Shown here: positions 25,554 to 33,190 of the stretch, in pieces
How positions within the stretch are numbered: position 1 is the first letter of the stretch
Layout of the letters: each line of letters opens with the position of its first letter
NCBI GenBank assembly: GCA_902826775.1
Contig: CADEHE010000001.1
Location: 496,001-560,000, forward strand
DNA length: 64,000 nucleotides
Direction of reading: 5' to 3'
Source: an uncultured Pseudomonadota bacterium
GTDB taxonomy: Bacteria; Pseudomonadota; Gammaproteobacteria; Burkholderiales; JALYOK01
Program-made: the position numbers and the translations under genes
Notes under the pieces: model-generated
The model's input: the letters and a program-made list of their open reading frames with translations, nothing else
Told to the model about the DNA's origin: nothing
Databases searched by the model: none

Positions 25554-26156
25554 TTACTGGACTTGGCTCACCATGTAGTCAACGGCCGCCTTAACTGCGT
25601 CATCCGACAGCGCGGCGTTGCCACCCTTGGCCGGCATCGCGTTCTTGCCCTTGAGCGCGCTCGTATGCAGCGCGTCCTTGCCGGTGGCTACGCGCGCGCC
25701 CCAGGCGGCTTTGTCGCCAAACTTCGGCGCGCCCGCAATGCCGGCGCCATGGCAAACCGCGCATGCTTGCTCGTACGTAGCTTTGCCGTCGGCGGCTGCC
25801 GCCGGCGCGGCGGGTTCTGCCGCGGCAGGGGCTGCGGCGGCCACTTGCGCTGGCTCAGCCGCTGCGCTCGGCGCTGGGGCTTGATCGGTTGCGGCTGGGG
25901 CGGCGGAGGCTGCGTCCGCGGCGGGCTGGTTCGGGTCAACTTTGACTTCGCCCACCGGCTTGATTCGCGCGGCCACGGCGGCGTCGGTAAGCGCAGCGGC
26001 GTTCTGCGAGGTGTCGCCGCGCGAGCGGGAGATGCTGCTGGCCAGCAGAATGATGCCCAGGACCAGCGCGATGGTGCCGATCACCAGGCCCACGACCCAG
26101 CGGATCGATTTGGAAACATCGGTCTTACTGTAATAGTGTTCTTCGCCCGCAGCCAT
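25554..26156 (-). CDS. Membrane-anchored cytochrome c5-like protein
   Basis: The 200-residue protein has one N-terminal membrane helix (about 19-42), a long Ala/Pro/Glu linker (about 75-120) and a small C-terminal cytochrome c domain. The haem motif is ACAVCHGAGIAG, and AMPAKGGNA supplies the axial Met. The family (cytochrome c5/CycM-like) carries electrons in the periplasm toward terminal oxidases. The ATG at 26156 has GGGAG eight bases upstream; an in-frame upstream start is possible but unlikely. A clear terminator follows. Confidence 0.93.
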   Translation of the reverse strand: MAAGEEHYYSKTDVSKSIRWVVGLVIGTIALVLGIILLASSISRSRGDTSQNAAALTDAAVAARIKPVGEVKVDPNQPAADAASAAPAATDQAPAPSAAAEPAQVAAAAPAAAEPAAPAAAADGKATYEQACAVCHGAGIAGAPKFGDKAAWGARVATGKDALHTSALKGKNAMPAKGGNAALSDDAVKAAVDYMVSQVQ

Positions 26157-26289
26157 TAACGATTCTCCCAGGAGGATTTTTTGGTGGCGCAATTATAAGC
26201 ATTCGCAATACGCCTGAGCCAGCGCTATCCAGGCGATCGGCGCAGCAAAATGGACGAGTTGTGCGGATTTCGCTACTCTTACGAGTTGG

Positions 26290-26366
26290 GCGCCCGTAGC
26301 TCAGCTGGATAGAGTGTTGGTTTCCGAAGCCAAAGGTCGTGGGTTCGACTCCCGCCGGGCGCGCCA
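26290..26366 (+). tRNA. tRNA-Arg (CCG anticodon)
   Basis: A 77-base cloverleaf: acceptor GCGCCCG pairs with CGGGCGC, discriminator G, encoded CCA at the end, D-arm GCTCAGCTGGATAGAGT, and T-loop GGTTCGACTCC. The anticodon loop TTCCGAA gives CCG, which reads CGG as arginine. TGGACG (26251-26256) and TACTCT (26274-26279), 17 bases apart, could be its promoter. Confidence 0.97.
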
Positions 26367-26451
26367 AGCATCTTGCACAAGGTGCTGGTTTTCCGCGTAT
26401 CGCCTGTGAGTGCGGGAAGCCAATGAAGCCTTATAGGGATTTGAGAGACAC

Positions 26452-26862
26452 ATGCAGCCGTTGAGCCGTAACGAAGTCACCGATTTGCTGCGCCGGCACC
26501 AGATTGCGCCGACCTATCAGCGCACCGCAATTGCTCAGGTGCTGTTTTCGCGCCGGCAACATTTCTCGGCGGATCAGATTCTTGCGCTGGTGAACGAGCA
26601 GCACGCCGAGGTCTCAAAAGCAACCGTATACAACACGCTACGGCTGTTCGTCGACAAGCAACTCGTGCGTGAACTGATTGTTGATCCGACGCGCGTGTTC
26701 TACGACCCAAATACCAGCCCTCATCACCACTTCTACCACGTGGAGTCGGGCAGCCTGATGGACATAGACGGCACCGCCATTGAAGTCACGGGCCTGCCGA
26801 CGCTGCCCGAAGGCACGGTTGCGGACGGTGTCGATATCGTGGTTCGCATCCGCAACCGCTAA
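26452..26862 (+). CDS. Fur-family transcriptional regulator (Irr/PerR-like)
   Basis: The 136-residue protein has a Fur winged helix (APTYQRTAIAQVLFSRRQHFSADQI, then VSKATVYNTLRLFVDKQLV) and a dimerisation domain with SPHHHFYHVESGSLMDI. The structural C-terminal CxxC zinc site of classical Fur is missing, and the His-rich HHHFYH segment is closer to Irr- or PerR-like members. It should be a metal-, haem- or peroxide-responsive DNA-binding regulator. It stands alone between two tRNA genes, so its targets cannot be read from the context. Confidence 0.9.
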   Translation: MQPLSRNEVTDLLRRHQIAPTYQRTAIAQVLFSRRQHFSADQILALVNEQHAEVSKATVYNTLRLFVDKQLVRELIVDPTRVFYDPNTSPHHHFYHVESGSLMDIDGTAIEVTGLPTLPEGTVADGVDIVVRIRNR

Positions 26863-26863
26863 A

Positions 26864-26892
26864 TTGCTGCCCCGGCAGCGAGCCTCTATAAT
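26864..26892 (+). promoter_or_regulatory. Sigma-70-type promoter of tRNA-Thr
   Basis: TTGCTG (26864-26869) and a perfect TATAAT (26887-26892) are 17 bases apart, and the -10 box ends 15 bases before the tRNA. The -35 box begins right after the stop codon of the Fur-family gene. Confidence 0.7.
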
Positions 26893-26907
26893 TGCCGGTT
26901 CTCCAGT

Positions 26908-26983
<76 letters not shown>

Positions 26984-27132
26984 ATAAATCAAAGAGTTAT
27001 AACCAGGTCCCGCAAATACAGGATTGTCATGTAGGTCTTGTATAAGGGCTTGAGATGCCTTCTTTCCTCCGAGCGGTAGCAAGACAGCGCATGGCCTGAT
27101 TTCAAGTGCGCTAACCCCCCCCTCCCCCGCTT

Positions 27133-27163
27133 CATATTTTGTATGTTCTATCTACATAATATG
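27133..27163. promoter_or_regulatory. Palindromic operator upstream of parDE
   Basis: CATATTTTGTA (27133-27143) and TACATAATATG (27153-27163) are inverse copies with one mismatch, nine bases apart. The site is A/T-rich and 35 bases before the antitoxin start. ParD-type antitoxins bind such palindromes to repress their own operon. Confidence 0.6.
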
Positions 27164-27197
27164 GTGATAACATGACGGTAACAGCTTGGAGAATGCG

Positions 27198-27479
27198 ATG
27201 CACATAAATCTTTCCCCGGAAATGGAAAAGTTCTTGCAGCAGAAGGTGGACACAGGCTTCTACGCCAACGCCTCCGAAGTTGTGCGCGATGCGATCCGGC
27301 GCATGCACGAGGAAGATGAGAAAGTAGCCGCGCTGCAGCGCGCCTTGAAACAAGGCGACGATCAACTCGACAGAGGGGAGGGGGTGGCTTACACCTCGGA
27401 ACTGCTTACCCGCGCTACGGCGAAAGCCCGCAAGAATGCGCGCAGCGGCAGGAAGATTAACCCAGATGTCAAACCTTGA
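27198..27479 (+). CDS. ParD-type antitoxin
   Basis: The 93-residue protein begins MHINLSPEMEKFLQQKVDTGFYANASEVVRDAIRRM. This is the ribbon-helix-helix of ParD/type II antitoxins, and a charged C-terminal tail would wrap the toxin. The ATG at 27198 has GGAG six bases upstream. It overlaps the following toxin gene by 14 bases, the classic arrangement for coupled toxin-antitoxin synthesis. A palindrome at 27133-27163 may be its operator. Confidence 0.92.
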   Translation: MHINLSPEMEKFLQQKVDTGFYANASEVVRDAIRRMHEEDEKVAALQRALKQGDDQLDRGEGVAYTSELLTRATAKARKNARSGRKINPDVKP

Positions 27480-27768
27480 GCGCGAACTCGTCCTTTCGCC
27501 GCAGGCCGAAGCGGACCTGACGGACATCCTGCAATACACATTGGAAGCTTGGGGCGAGGCGCAGCTCACGACCTATGCCTCTGTTCTCGATGAAGCGCTG
27601 CGCCTGCTGCGCGACAACCCGCAGCTCGGTTACTCCCGGCCGGCCGTGTCCGAGCGCCATCGCTTTTTGCTAGCGGGCGAACATGTCATTGCCTATCGGC
27701 TGACGCGCACGCGCATCGAAGTCGCGCGCATTCTGCACAGCAGGATGGATCTGAAGCGCAATCTCTGA
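27466..27768 (+). CDS. ParE-type toxin of a type II toxin-antitoxin system
   Basis: The 100-residue protein matches the RelE/ParE superfamily: LVLSPQAEADLTDILQYTLEAWGEAQLTTYASVLDEALRLLRDNPQLGY, then VSERHRFLLAGEHVIAYRLT and VARILHSRMD. ParE members usually poison DNA gyrase, while RelE members cut mRNA. The residues visible fit ParE better. It starts inside the antitoxin gene, 14 bases before the latter ends. Confidence 0.9.
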   Translation: MSNLERELVLSPQAEADLTDILQYTLEAWGEAQLTTYASVLDEALRLLRDNPQLGYSRPAVSERHRFLLAGEHVIAYRLTRTRIEVARILHSRMDLKRNL

Positions 27769-27882
27769 CCGATCCACGACTCGGACGCGATTCTCGCCAC
27801 TCGCCGCGAGTGAATCTGCTCTTACTGCGCGCGATACGCCAGTGGCGGTCGATTGCTGGGAAGCCTTGAGGGGAGTTTGCTC

Positions 27883-28140
27883 TTAGGCTGGATCAGTCAC
27901 CGCGTTTACCGCATACCGATCCAGCACGGATTCGATGTCCTCAACGCGGTAGTAAACACTGCGACCAATCTTGATGAACTTGAACCGCCGTTCGTGGATG
28001 CGATCCGCGCGCAGCGTGAACTTCGAAATGCCGTATTGCGCTTCGACTTCGAAATCTTTGAGTAACCGTCTCGCGGCCGTTGATTGCGAGCCGGTTGCCG
28101 ATCCTTTGGCAATCAATCTTCGTTGCATCATAGCTACCAC
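27883..28140 (-). CDS. Small AlpA-like helix-turn-helix protein
   Basis: The 85-residue product has a single DNA-binding domain: LLKDFEVEAQYGISKFTLRADRIHERRFKFIKIGRSVYYRVEDIESVLDRY. This is the pattern of AlpA/excisionase-type winged helix proteins, which act in phages and integrative elements. The start is probably GTG 28140, or one of two ATG codons at 28131 and 28128. It overlaps the end of the degraded frame upstream by seven bases, as if coupled. Such genes often sit beside an integrase, but none is seen here. Confidence 0.6.
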   Translation of the reverse strand: MVAMMQRRLIAKGSATGSQSTAARRLLKDFEVEAQYGISKFTLRADRIHERRFKFIKIGRSVYYRVEDIESVLDRYAVNAVTDPA

Positions 28141-28523
28141 CGCACCCGCTGATAAAACGCATCGTCGATGTAGATGTCAATGATGCGCGGGGAGCGTTGT
28201 GGCGGCAGTGTGACGATACGATCGTAGATCGAGACTTGGTAAGACGAACGTGCATCGCTGCTGATCGTGGTCGCGCCCAGTTTGTTGCCGACGCAAATCT
28301 TCGGCGGCAAACCTCCACCGCGGTCATTCGGCATATACCCGTCACCGCTTCCGATACCGAAGTAGACTGCGCGCTCGGCGCTGTAGACCGAACGCGCGCC
28401 GATGGTCCTTGCCGCTGTGGCCCGCGCCGCCGCCTCACCGCCAACGAGCGCACGAGTACCAGGAGGGCACGCATCGTAATGGCTGAATCCCCGCTTGGCG
28501 TAGGTCGTGCCGTTCGGCCCTTC
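28134..28523 (-). pseudogene. Remnant of an accessory protein gene lacking a start
   Basis: A frame of 129 codons runs from a TAA at 28524-28526 to a TAG, without an early ATG. Its translation looks like real protein in its second half: SVYSAERAVYFGIGSGDGY, then LPPKICVGNKLGATTISSD, YQVSIYDRIVTLPPQ, and IIDIYIDDAFYQRVRW at the end. The first internal ATG is at 28334. A frameshift or 5' loss would explain the missing start. I do not recognise the family. It precedes the AlpA-like gene on the same strand and lies beside parDE. Confidence 0.45.
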
Positions 28524-28569
28524 TTAAGGAGGTTTTCCGCATGAAGTAACCCATTGCCGGAACCCTGCG

Positions 28570-28598
28570 TTGTCGTGCTGATCAAATAGGACTAAAAT
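28570..28598 (+). promoter_or_regulatory. Promoter of the suf operon regulator
   Basis: TTGTCG (28570-28575) and TAAAAT (28593-28598) are 17 bases apart and 35 bases before the rrf2-type start. The -10 box is covered by the IscR-like palindrome, which fits repression. Confidence 0.6.
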
Positions 28599-28608
28599 AG
28601 TACTGTAT
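28584..28608. promoter_or_regulatory. IscR type-1-like operator of the suf operon
   Basis: The 25-base site has the core GACTAAAATAGTA and ends TAT. It matches the Escherichia coli IscR type-1 consensus at GACT, the A/T centre, AGT and the terminal TAT. It overlaps the -10 region of the regulator gene. The product of the next gene, an Rrf2-family protein with three Cys, is the likely ligand, making an autoregulatory loop. Confidence 0.6.
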
Positions 28609-28632
28609 CAAAAGTCCCGAGGATGAACGGCA

Positions 28633-29106
28633 ATGCTACGCATGAGCAAGTTGGCCGATTACAGCACCGTGGTGCTGTCGGTGCTGGCGCGCGATCCGCA
28701 GCGCACGCGTAACGCCGCGGAGTTGGCGCAGGAAAGCGCTACACCGTTGCCGACGGTGAGCAAGATCTTGAAGACGTTGGCGAAGAACGGATTGCTGACC
28801 TCCGTGCGCGGCGCCTCCGGAGGCTACTTGCTGGCAAGAGCGCCCGCGCAGATTTCAGTGGCCGACATCATTCTGGCGATGGAGGGACCGATCGGCTTGA
28901 CCGAGTGCGGCAGCCATCCCGGAATCTGTGTGCAGGAGTCCACATGCTCGATGCGCCACCACTGGAACCGCATCAACGATGCGGTGCGCGAGGCGCTGGA
29001 TAAGGTGACACTGGCGGAATTGGCTGCGCCCAATCAAAAGGCGTCCCCGATTCAATGGGTTAAGAAAGAGAGCGCGGACAAGAAAGCGCTTGCCGCTGTT
29101 CGTTAG
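28633..29106 (+). CDS. Rrf2-family SUF operon regulator
   Basis: The 157-residue protein has an Rrf2 winged helix (MSKLADYSTVVLSVLARDP, ATPLPTVSKILKTLAKNGLLTSVRGASGGYLLAR). A cluster-binding loop with three Cys follows in TECGSHPGICVQESTC, placed like the [2Fe-2S] ligands of IscR. It matches the SUF assembly regulator family found at the head of suf operons. ATG 28633 and ATG 28642 are both possible; the second gives the family-typical MSKLADY. sufB begins 16 bases later. It probably represses the operon when clusters are plentiful. Confidence 0.93.
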   Translation: MLRMSKLADYSTVVLSVLARDPQRTRNAAELAQESATPLPTVSKILKTLAKNGLLTSVRGASGGYLLARAPAQISVADIILAMEGPIGLTECGSHPGICVQESTCSMRHHWNRINDAVREALDKVTLAELAAPNQKASPIQWVKKESADKKALAAVR

Positions 29107-29122
29107 TTAGTTTGGAGTCGAA

Positions 29123-30565
29123 ATGTCTACCGCTGAACTCGATGTACTGATTAGCCAGGACTACCAGCACGGTTTCGTCACCGATTTGGAGATGGAGACG
29201 GCGCCGAAAGGTCTGAGCGAAGACGTCGTTCGCATGATCTCGGCGAAGAAGGAAGAGCCCGAGTGGCTGCTCGAATGGCGCCTGAAGGCGTATCGCCATT
29301 GGCTGACGATGACGGAGCCGCGCTGGCAGAACGTGCGTTTCCCGAAGATCGACTACCAAGACATCATCTACTACGCCGCGCCGAAGTCGTCCAAGGACGG
29401 CCCAAAGAGCCTGGATGAAGTCGATCCGGAATTGCTCAAAGTCTACGAAAAACTTGGTGTGCCGCTGCACGAGCGCGCGATCCTGGCCGGCGTGGCGGTC
29501 GACGCGGTATTCGACAGCGTGTCGGTGGCCACCACGTTCAAAGACAAGCTCGCCGAGAAAGGCATCATCTTCGGCTCGTTCTCCGAGGCGGTGCACAACC
29601 ATCCCGAGTTGGTGCGTCAATACCTCGGTTCAGTGGTGCCCTACACCGACAACTACTTCGCCGCGCTCAATTCGGCGGTGTTCTCCGACGGCTCGTTCTG
29701 TTATATCCCGCCGGGTGTGCGCTGCCCGATGGAACTGTCGACTTACTTCCGCATCAACGCACAGAACACCGGCCAATTCGAGCGCACGCTGATCGTCGCT
29801 GACAAAGATTCCTACGTCAGCTACCTCGAAGGCTGCACGGCGCCCAAGCGCGACGAGAATCAGCTGCACGCGGCAGTGGTGGAATTGGTCGCGATGGAGA
29901 ACGCGCAGATCAAATATTCGACTGTGCAGAACTGGTATCCGGGCGACAAAAACGGCAAAGGCGGCATTTACAACTTCGTCACCAAGCGTGGCGAATGCCG
30001 CGGCGACAACGCGAAAATTTCTTGGACGCAAGTCGAAACAGGTTCGGCGATTACATGGAAATATCCGTCCTGCGTGCTCAAAGGCGACAATACTGTAGGG
30101 GAGTTCTACTCCGTTGCTTTGACCAATAATCATCAACAGGCCGATACTGGCACCAAGATGATCCATATCGGCAAGAACTCCAAAAGCACCATCGTCTCCA
30201 AAGGCATCTCCGCCGGGAAGGGTCAGAACGCCTATCGCGGCTTGGTGAAAGTCGCCAAATCGGCTAAGGGTGCGCGCAACTACACCCAATGCGATTCGCT
30301 GCTGCTCGGCGACAAATGCGGGGCGCATACGTTTCCGTACATTGAAGTGAAGAATCCTACGGCGAAAGTCGAGCACGAAGCCACGACTTCGCGCATCAGC
30401 GAAGATCAACTTTTTTACTGTAGGCAGCGGGGCCTGTCCGCCGAGGATGCGGTCTCGCTCATCGTGAACGGTTTCTGTAAGGAGGTGTTCAAGGAGCTGC
30501 CGATGGAATTTGCGGTGGAAGCGCAGAAGTTGTTAGGCGTTTCGCTGGAAGGCGGCGTGGGATGA
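29123..30565 (+). CDS. sufB: Fe-S cluster assembly scaffold subunit SufB
   Basis: The 480-residue protein matches SufB throughout: [45 protein letters not shown], the beta-helix core, and the Cys-containing [21 protein letters not shown] and [14 protein letters not shown] near the end. SufB forms the SufBC2D scaffold on which new clusters are built. It directly follows the regulator gene. The rest of the operon (sufC onward) is separated from it by about 1.85 kb holding a palindromic repeat and two unrelated genes. Confidence 0.98.
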   Translation: MSTAELDVLISQDYQHGFVTDLEMETAPKGLSEDVVRMISAKKEEPEWLLEWRLKAYRHWLTMTEPRWQNVRFPKIDYQDIIYYAAPKSSKDGPKSLDEVDPELLKVYEKLGVPLHERAILAGVAVDAVFDSVSVATTFKDKLAEKGIIFGSFSEAVHNHPELVRQYLGSVVPYTDNYFAALNSAVFSDGSFCYIPPGVRCPMELSTYFRINAQNTGQFERTLIVADKDSYVSYLEGCTAPKRDENQLHAAVVELVAMENAQIKYSTVQNWYPGDKNGKGGIYNFVTKRGECRGDNAKISWTQVETGSAITWKYPSCVLKGDNTVGEFYSVALTNNHQQADTGTKMIHIGKNSKSTIVSKGISAGKGQNAYRGLVKVAKSAKGARNYTQCDSLLLGDKCGAHTFPYIEVKNPTAKVEHEATTSRISEDQLFYCRQRGLSAEDAVSLIVNGFCKEVFKELPMEFAVEAQKLLGVSLEGGVG

Positions 30566-30572
30566 ACTTGAC

Positions 30573-30661
30573 CCCTTTCAACAAGCTCAGGACGGGCCCT
30601 TCGACAAGCTCAGGGCGAACGGATCTCCTATTTCTCGTACGTGGTGAGCTTGTCGAGCCAC
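30573..30661. repeat. AACAAGCTCAG/GACAAGCTCAG palindromic repeat
   Basis: Two direct units (CCCTTTCAACAAGCTCAGG at 30573 and CCCTTCGACAAGCTCAGGG at 30597) are followed by an inverse unit GTGAGCTTGTCGAG at 30643-30656. This pattern is typical of dispersed extragenic palindromes in proteobacteria. It marks the upstream edge of the segment that splits sufB from sufC. Confidence 0.75.
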
Positions 30662-30689
30662 ACACTTCACACACTTGATAGGTCAACGC

Positions 30690-31760
30690 ATGAAAATCGA
30701 AACCATCCGCACCACTCCGTTACTCGCACCGCTGCCGCGCCCGCTCACCAACGCTTCCGGCATCATCGAGAAAGTGCCGCTGGTGCTGGTAGATCTGGTC
30801 ACGGACGCGGGCATCACCGGGCGCGCGTATGTGCTCGTTTATTTTCCGCAGTTGCTGAAGGGCTTGAACGAAACCGTGCTCGGCCTTGGCGAAATGGTCA
30901 AAGGCATGAACGTCGTGCCGCGCGAAATCAACGCGACGCTGCATCGCCGCACGCGCCTGCTCGGCACGAAGAACTTAGTCGGCATGGCGCTGGCCGGCAT
31001 CGACATGGCGGCATGGGATGCATTCGCGCGCGCGCGCAAACTGCCGCTCGCGGAATTGCTGGGCGGCAAGCGCCAGCCTATGCCGACCTACAACAGTCTC
31101 GGACTGTACAACGCCAAGACCGTCGCGCAAGCGTGCGAAGAAACGCTCGCGGGCGGCTTTGCTGGTATGAAGTTCAAAACCGGCTGGCCGAGCTTCGCCG
31201 ACGATCTCGGTGCGGTGCGCGAAGCAAAAAAGCGTCTCGGCGACAAGGTTGCGGTGATGGTGGATTTCAATCAATCGCTCACTCGCGCTGAAGCGCTCGC
31301 GCGCTGCCGTGCGCTCGACGATGAGGGCTTGACTTGGATCGAAGAGCCCATTGCCGCCGACGATCACATCGGCTGCGCGCAGATCGCAGCTGAAATCAAA
31401 ACGCCGATCCAAATCGGCGAGAACTTCCAAGGCCCGTTCGACATGGCCAATGCGCTCGCCGCCAAAGCCGCGGATTTCGTCATGCCCGATCCGCAAATGA
31501 TCCAAGGCGTGACCGGCTGGCTCGATGCCGCCACGTTGGCGCATACCGCCGGTCTGCCGATGTCATCGCATTGCTTCGTCGAACCCAGCGCGCATTTGCT
31601 CTGCGTCACACCGACCGCGCATTGGCTCGAATACATGGATTGGGTCAGCCCGTTAGTGCGAGAGCCATACAAACTCGACAACGGGATGATCTGTGCGCCC
31701 GATCGTCCCGGGCTAGGTTTGGATTGGGACGAAGACAAAATAAAACATATCCGCTTGTAA
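30690..31760 (+). CDS. Mandelate racemase-type enolase superfamily enzyme
   Basis: The 356-residue protein has the capping domain and TIM barrel of the superfamily. The catalytic set of the mandelate racemase group can be followed: Lys-x-Lys in GMKFKTG, metal ligands Asp in VMVDFNQS, Glu in WIEEPIAAD and Glu in IGENF, then Asp in DPQMIQGVTGW, His in SSHCF, and Glu in LEYMDW. It should act on an alpha-hydroxy or related acid by proton abstraction. Nothing in it relates to iron-sulfur assembly, although it sits between sufB and sufC. The ATG at 30690 is preferred over one at 30675. Confidence 0.93.
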   Translation: MKIETIRTTPLLAPLPRPLTNASGIIEKVPLVLVDLVTDAGITGRAYVLVYFPQLLKGLNETVLGLGEMVKGMNVVPREINATLHRRTRLLGTKNLVGMALAGIDMAAWDAFARARKLPLAELLGGKRQPMPTYNSLGLYNAKTVAQACEETLAGGFAGMKFKTGWPSFADDLGAVREAKKRLGDKVAVMVDFNQSLTRAEALARCRALDDEGLTWIEEPIAADDHIGCAQIAAEIKTPIQIGENFQGPFDMANALAAKAADFVMPDPQMIQGVTGWLDAATLAHTAGLPMSSHCFVEPSAHLLCVTPTAHWLEYMDWVSPLVREPYKLDNGMICAPDRPGLGLDWDEDKIKHIRL

Positions 31761-31782
31761 CACTTCGTATGGGGTAAACATC

Positions 31783-32376
31783 ATGACAAAAAACATAAGG
31801 ACTATTGCTTGGTTAGCCGTCGCTGCATTGAGTGCCACCGCCGCTCAAGCCGCGACCATTTACAAATGGATCGACGATCAAGGCACGGTGCACTATTCGA
31901 ATGAGCGCCCGCCAGCCAACGTCAAAGCGCAGATCATCGACACCACCGAGCCGGTGCGTGCCGAGCCAAGTGCGCAGCCCGTGCAAACGCAACCGCAGCA
32001 CAACGCGCCCCAAGCGCCGCCCGCGGACATGCAGAGCCCGGAACCGACTTCGCGGCAGCCGTCGTTGAAAGAGCAAGAAGCGGCGTTCGCCGAGCGGCGC
32101 GCCGCCCGATTAGAAAACGAGGCCCGCGAATCGCAGGAGAAAGAATCGGAGCGCAATCGCATGGCGCGCGCTTGCGATCGAGCGCGCGCTTCGTTGGCCC
32201 GTACCGTGGCCGCGCCGCCGCGCCTTGCGCAAAAGGCGCCGAACCAGGCGGATGTTTGGGTGTATCGCGGAAATCAAAGCGACGTGCCGTCGATGAACAA
32301 TGCTGAGCGCTCCGAGGCGGTCGGCGTGCTCGAAGCATTCATCGCGAAAAACTGTGAGAAGCGCAACCGCCAGTAA
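31783..32376 (+). CDS. DUF4124-domain periplasmic protein
   Basis: The 197-residue protein has a signal peptide (WLAVAALSATAAQAA) followed at once by TIYKWIDDQGTVHYSNERPP, the DUF4124 motif that occurs at the start of many betaproteobacterial envelope proteins. A Pro/Gln-rich linker and a charged helix (SLKEQEAAFAERRAARLENEARE) follow, with four Cys-poor blocks and two Cys in all. No biochemical function is known for the domain. It starts 22 bases after the mandelate racemase-type gene, and sufC follows 40 bases later. Confidence 0.88.
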   Translation: MTKNIRTIAWLAVAALSATAAQAATIYKWIDDQGTVHYSNERPPANVKAQIIDTTEPVRAEPSAQPVQTQPQHNAPQAPPADMQSPEPTSRQPSLKEQEAAFAERRAARLENEARESQEKESERNRMARACDRARASLARTVAAPPRLAQKAPNQADVWVYRGNQSDVPSMNNAERSEAVGVLEAFIAKNCEKRNRQ

Positions 32377-32416
32377 CCGGCAAGCGAGAGACAAGTGAAG
32401 ATCGATGAGGCCAGTC

Positions 32417-33190
32417 ATGCTTGAAATTTCCAACCTGCACGCCAAGGTCGACGGCAAAGACATCTTGCGCGGCCTCAGTTTGAGCGTGAAAACCGGCGAA
32501 GTGCACGCCATCATGGGGCCGAACGGCTCCGGCAAGAGCACGCTCGCCAACGTCATTGCCGGACGCCCTGGATACGAAGTCACGGCGGGCAGCATCACCT
32601 ACCTAGGCAAGGATCTGTTGGCGCTGGAAGCGGAGCAACGCGCGCGCGAAGGCATATTCCTAGGCTTTCAGTATCCAGTGGAGATCCCAGGCGTCAGCAA
32701 TATCTATTTGTTGAAGGCCGCAGTGAACGCCGTGCGCAAGCATCGCGGCGAGCAAGAACTCGACGCCATCGACTTTCTCGCGCTGGTGCGTGAGAAGGTC
32801 AAGATCATGCAGATGAACGAGCAGATGCTCTACCGCGCCGTGAACGAAGGTTTCTCCGGCGGGGAGAAGAAACGCAACGAGATTCTGCAGATGTTGATGT
32901 TGGAGCCGAAGCTCGCGGTGCTGGATGAAACCGACTCAGGTCTCGATATCGATGCGCTCAAAGTCGTGGCTGAAGGCGTCAACCGGTTGCGCGCGCCGGA
33001 TCGCGCGATCGTGCTGGTCACGCACTACCAACGCCTGCTCAACTACATCGAGCCAGACTACGTCCATGTTCTGGCCAAGGGACGCATCGCGCGCTCGGGC
33101 GGCAAGGAATTGGCGCAAGAGCTGGAAACGCGCGGCTACGGTTGGATCGAGACGGAAGCGGCGGCGCAGCGTTCGGGGGCGATGACATGA
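32417..33190 (+). CDS. sufC: Fe-S cluster assembly ATPase SufC
   Basis: The 257-residue ABC-type ATPase has Walker A GPNGSGKST, the SufC-type signature FSGGEKKRNEILQ, and Walker B with LAVLDETDSGLDIDALK, then VTHYQRLLNYI. It drives conformational change in the SufBC2D scaffold. The ATG at 32417 has GAGG six bases upstream; an ATG 12 bases earlier is less likely. The stop overlaps the sufD start (ATGA). It is the first gene of the intact second half of the operon. Confidence 0.97.
   Translation: MLEISNLHAKVDGKDILRGLSLSVKTGEVHAIMGPNGSGKSTLANVIAGRPGYEVTAGSITYLGKDLLALEAEQRAREGIFLGFQYPVEIPGVSNIYLLKAAVNAVRKHRGEQELDAIDFLALVREKVKIMQMNEQMLYRAVNEGFSGGEKKRNEILQMLMLEPKLAVLDETDSGLDIDALKVVAEGVNRLRAPDRAIVLVTHYQRLLNYIEPDYVHVLAKGRIARSGGKELAQELETRGYGWIETEAAAQRSGAMT

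Noticed and set aside
26984..27132. Small gene or RNA after tRNA-Thr
   Set aside because: No frame with a start and ribosome-binding site, and no clear hairpin. I see nothing to annotate in it.
27941..28585. A 214-codon minus-strand frame over the decayed region
   Set aside because: Its composition is Arg/Ser/Thr-rich and unlike a folded protein. The neighbouring register (28134-28523) has the more protein-like sequence, so I report that one.
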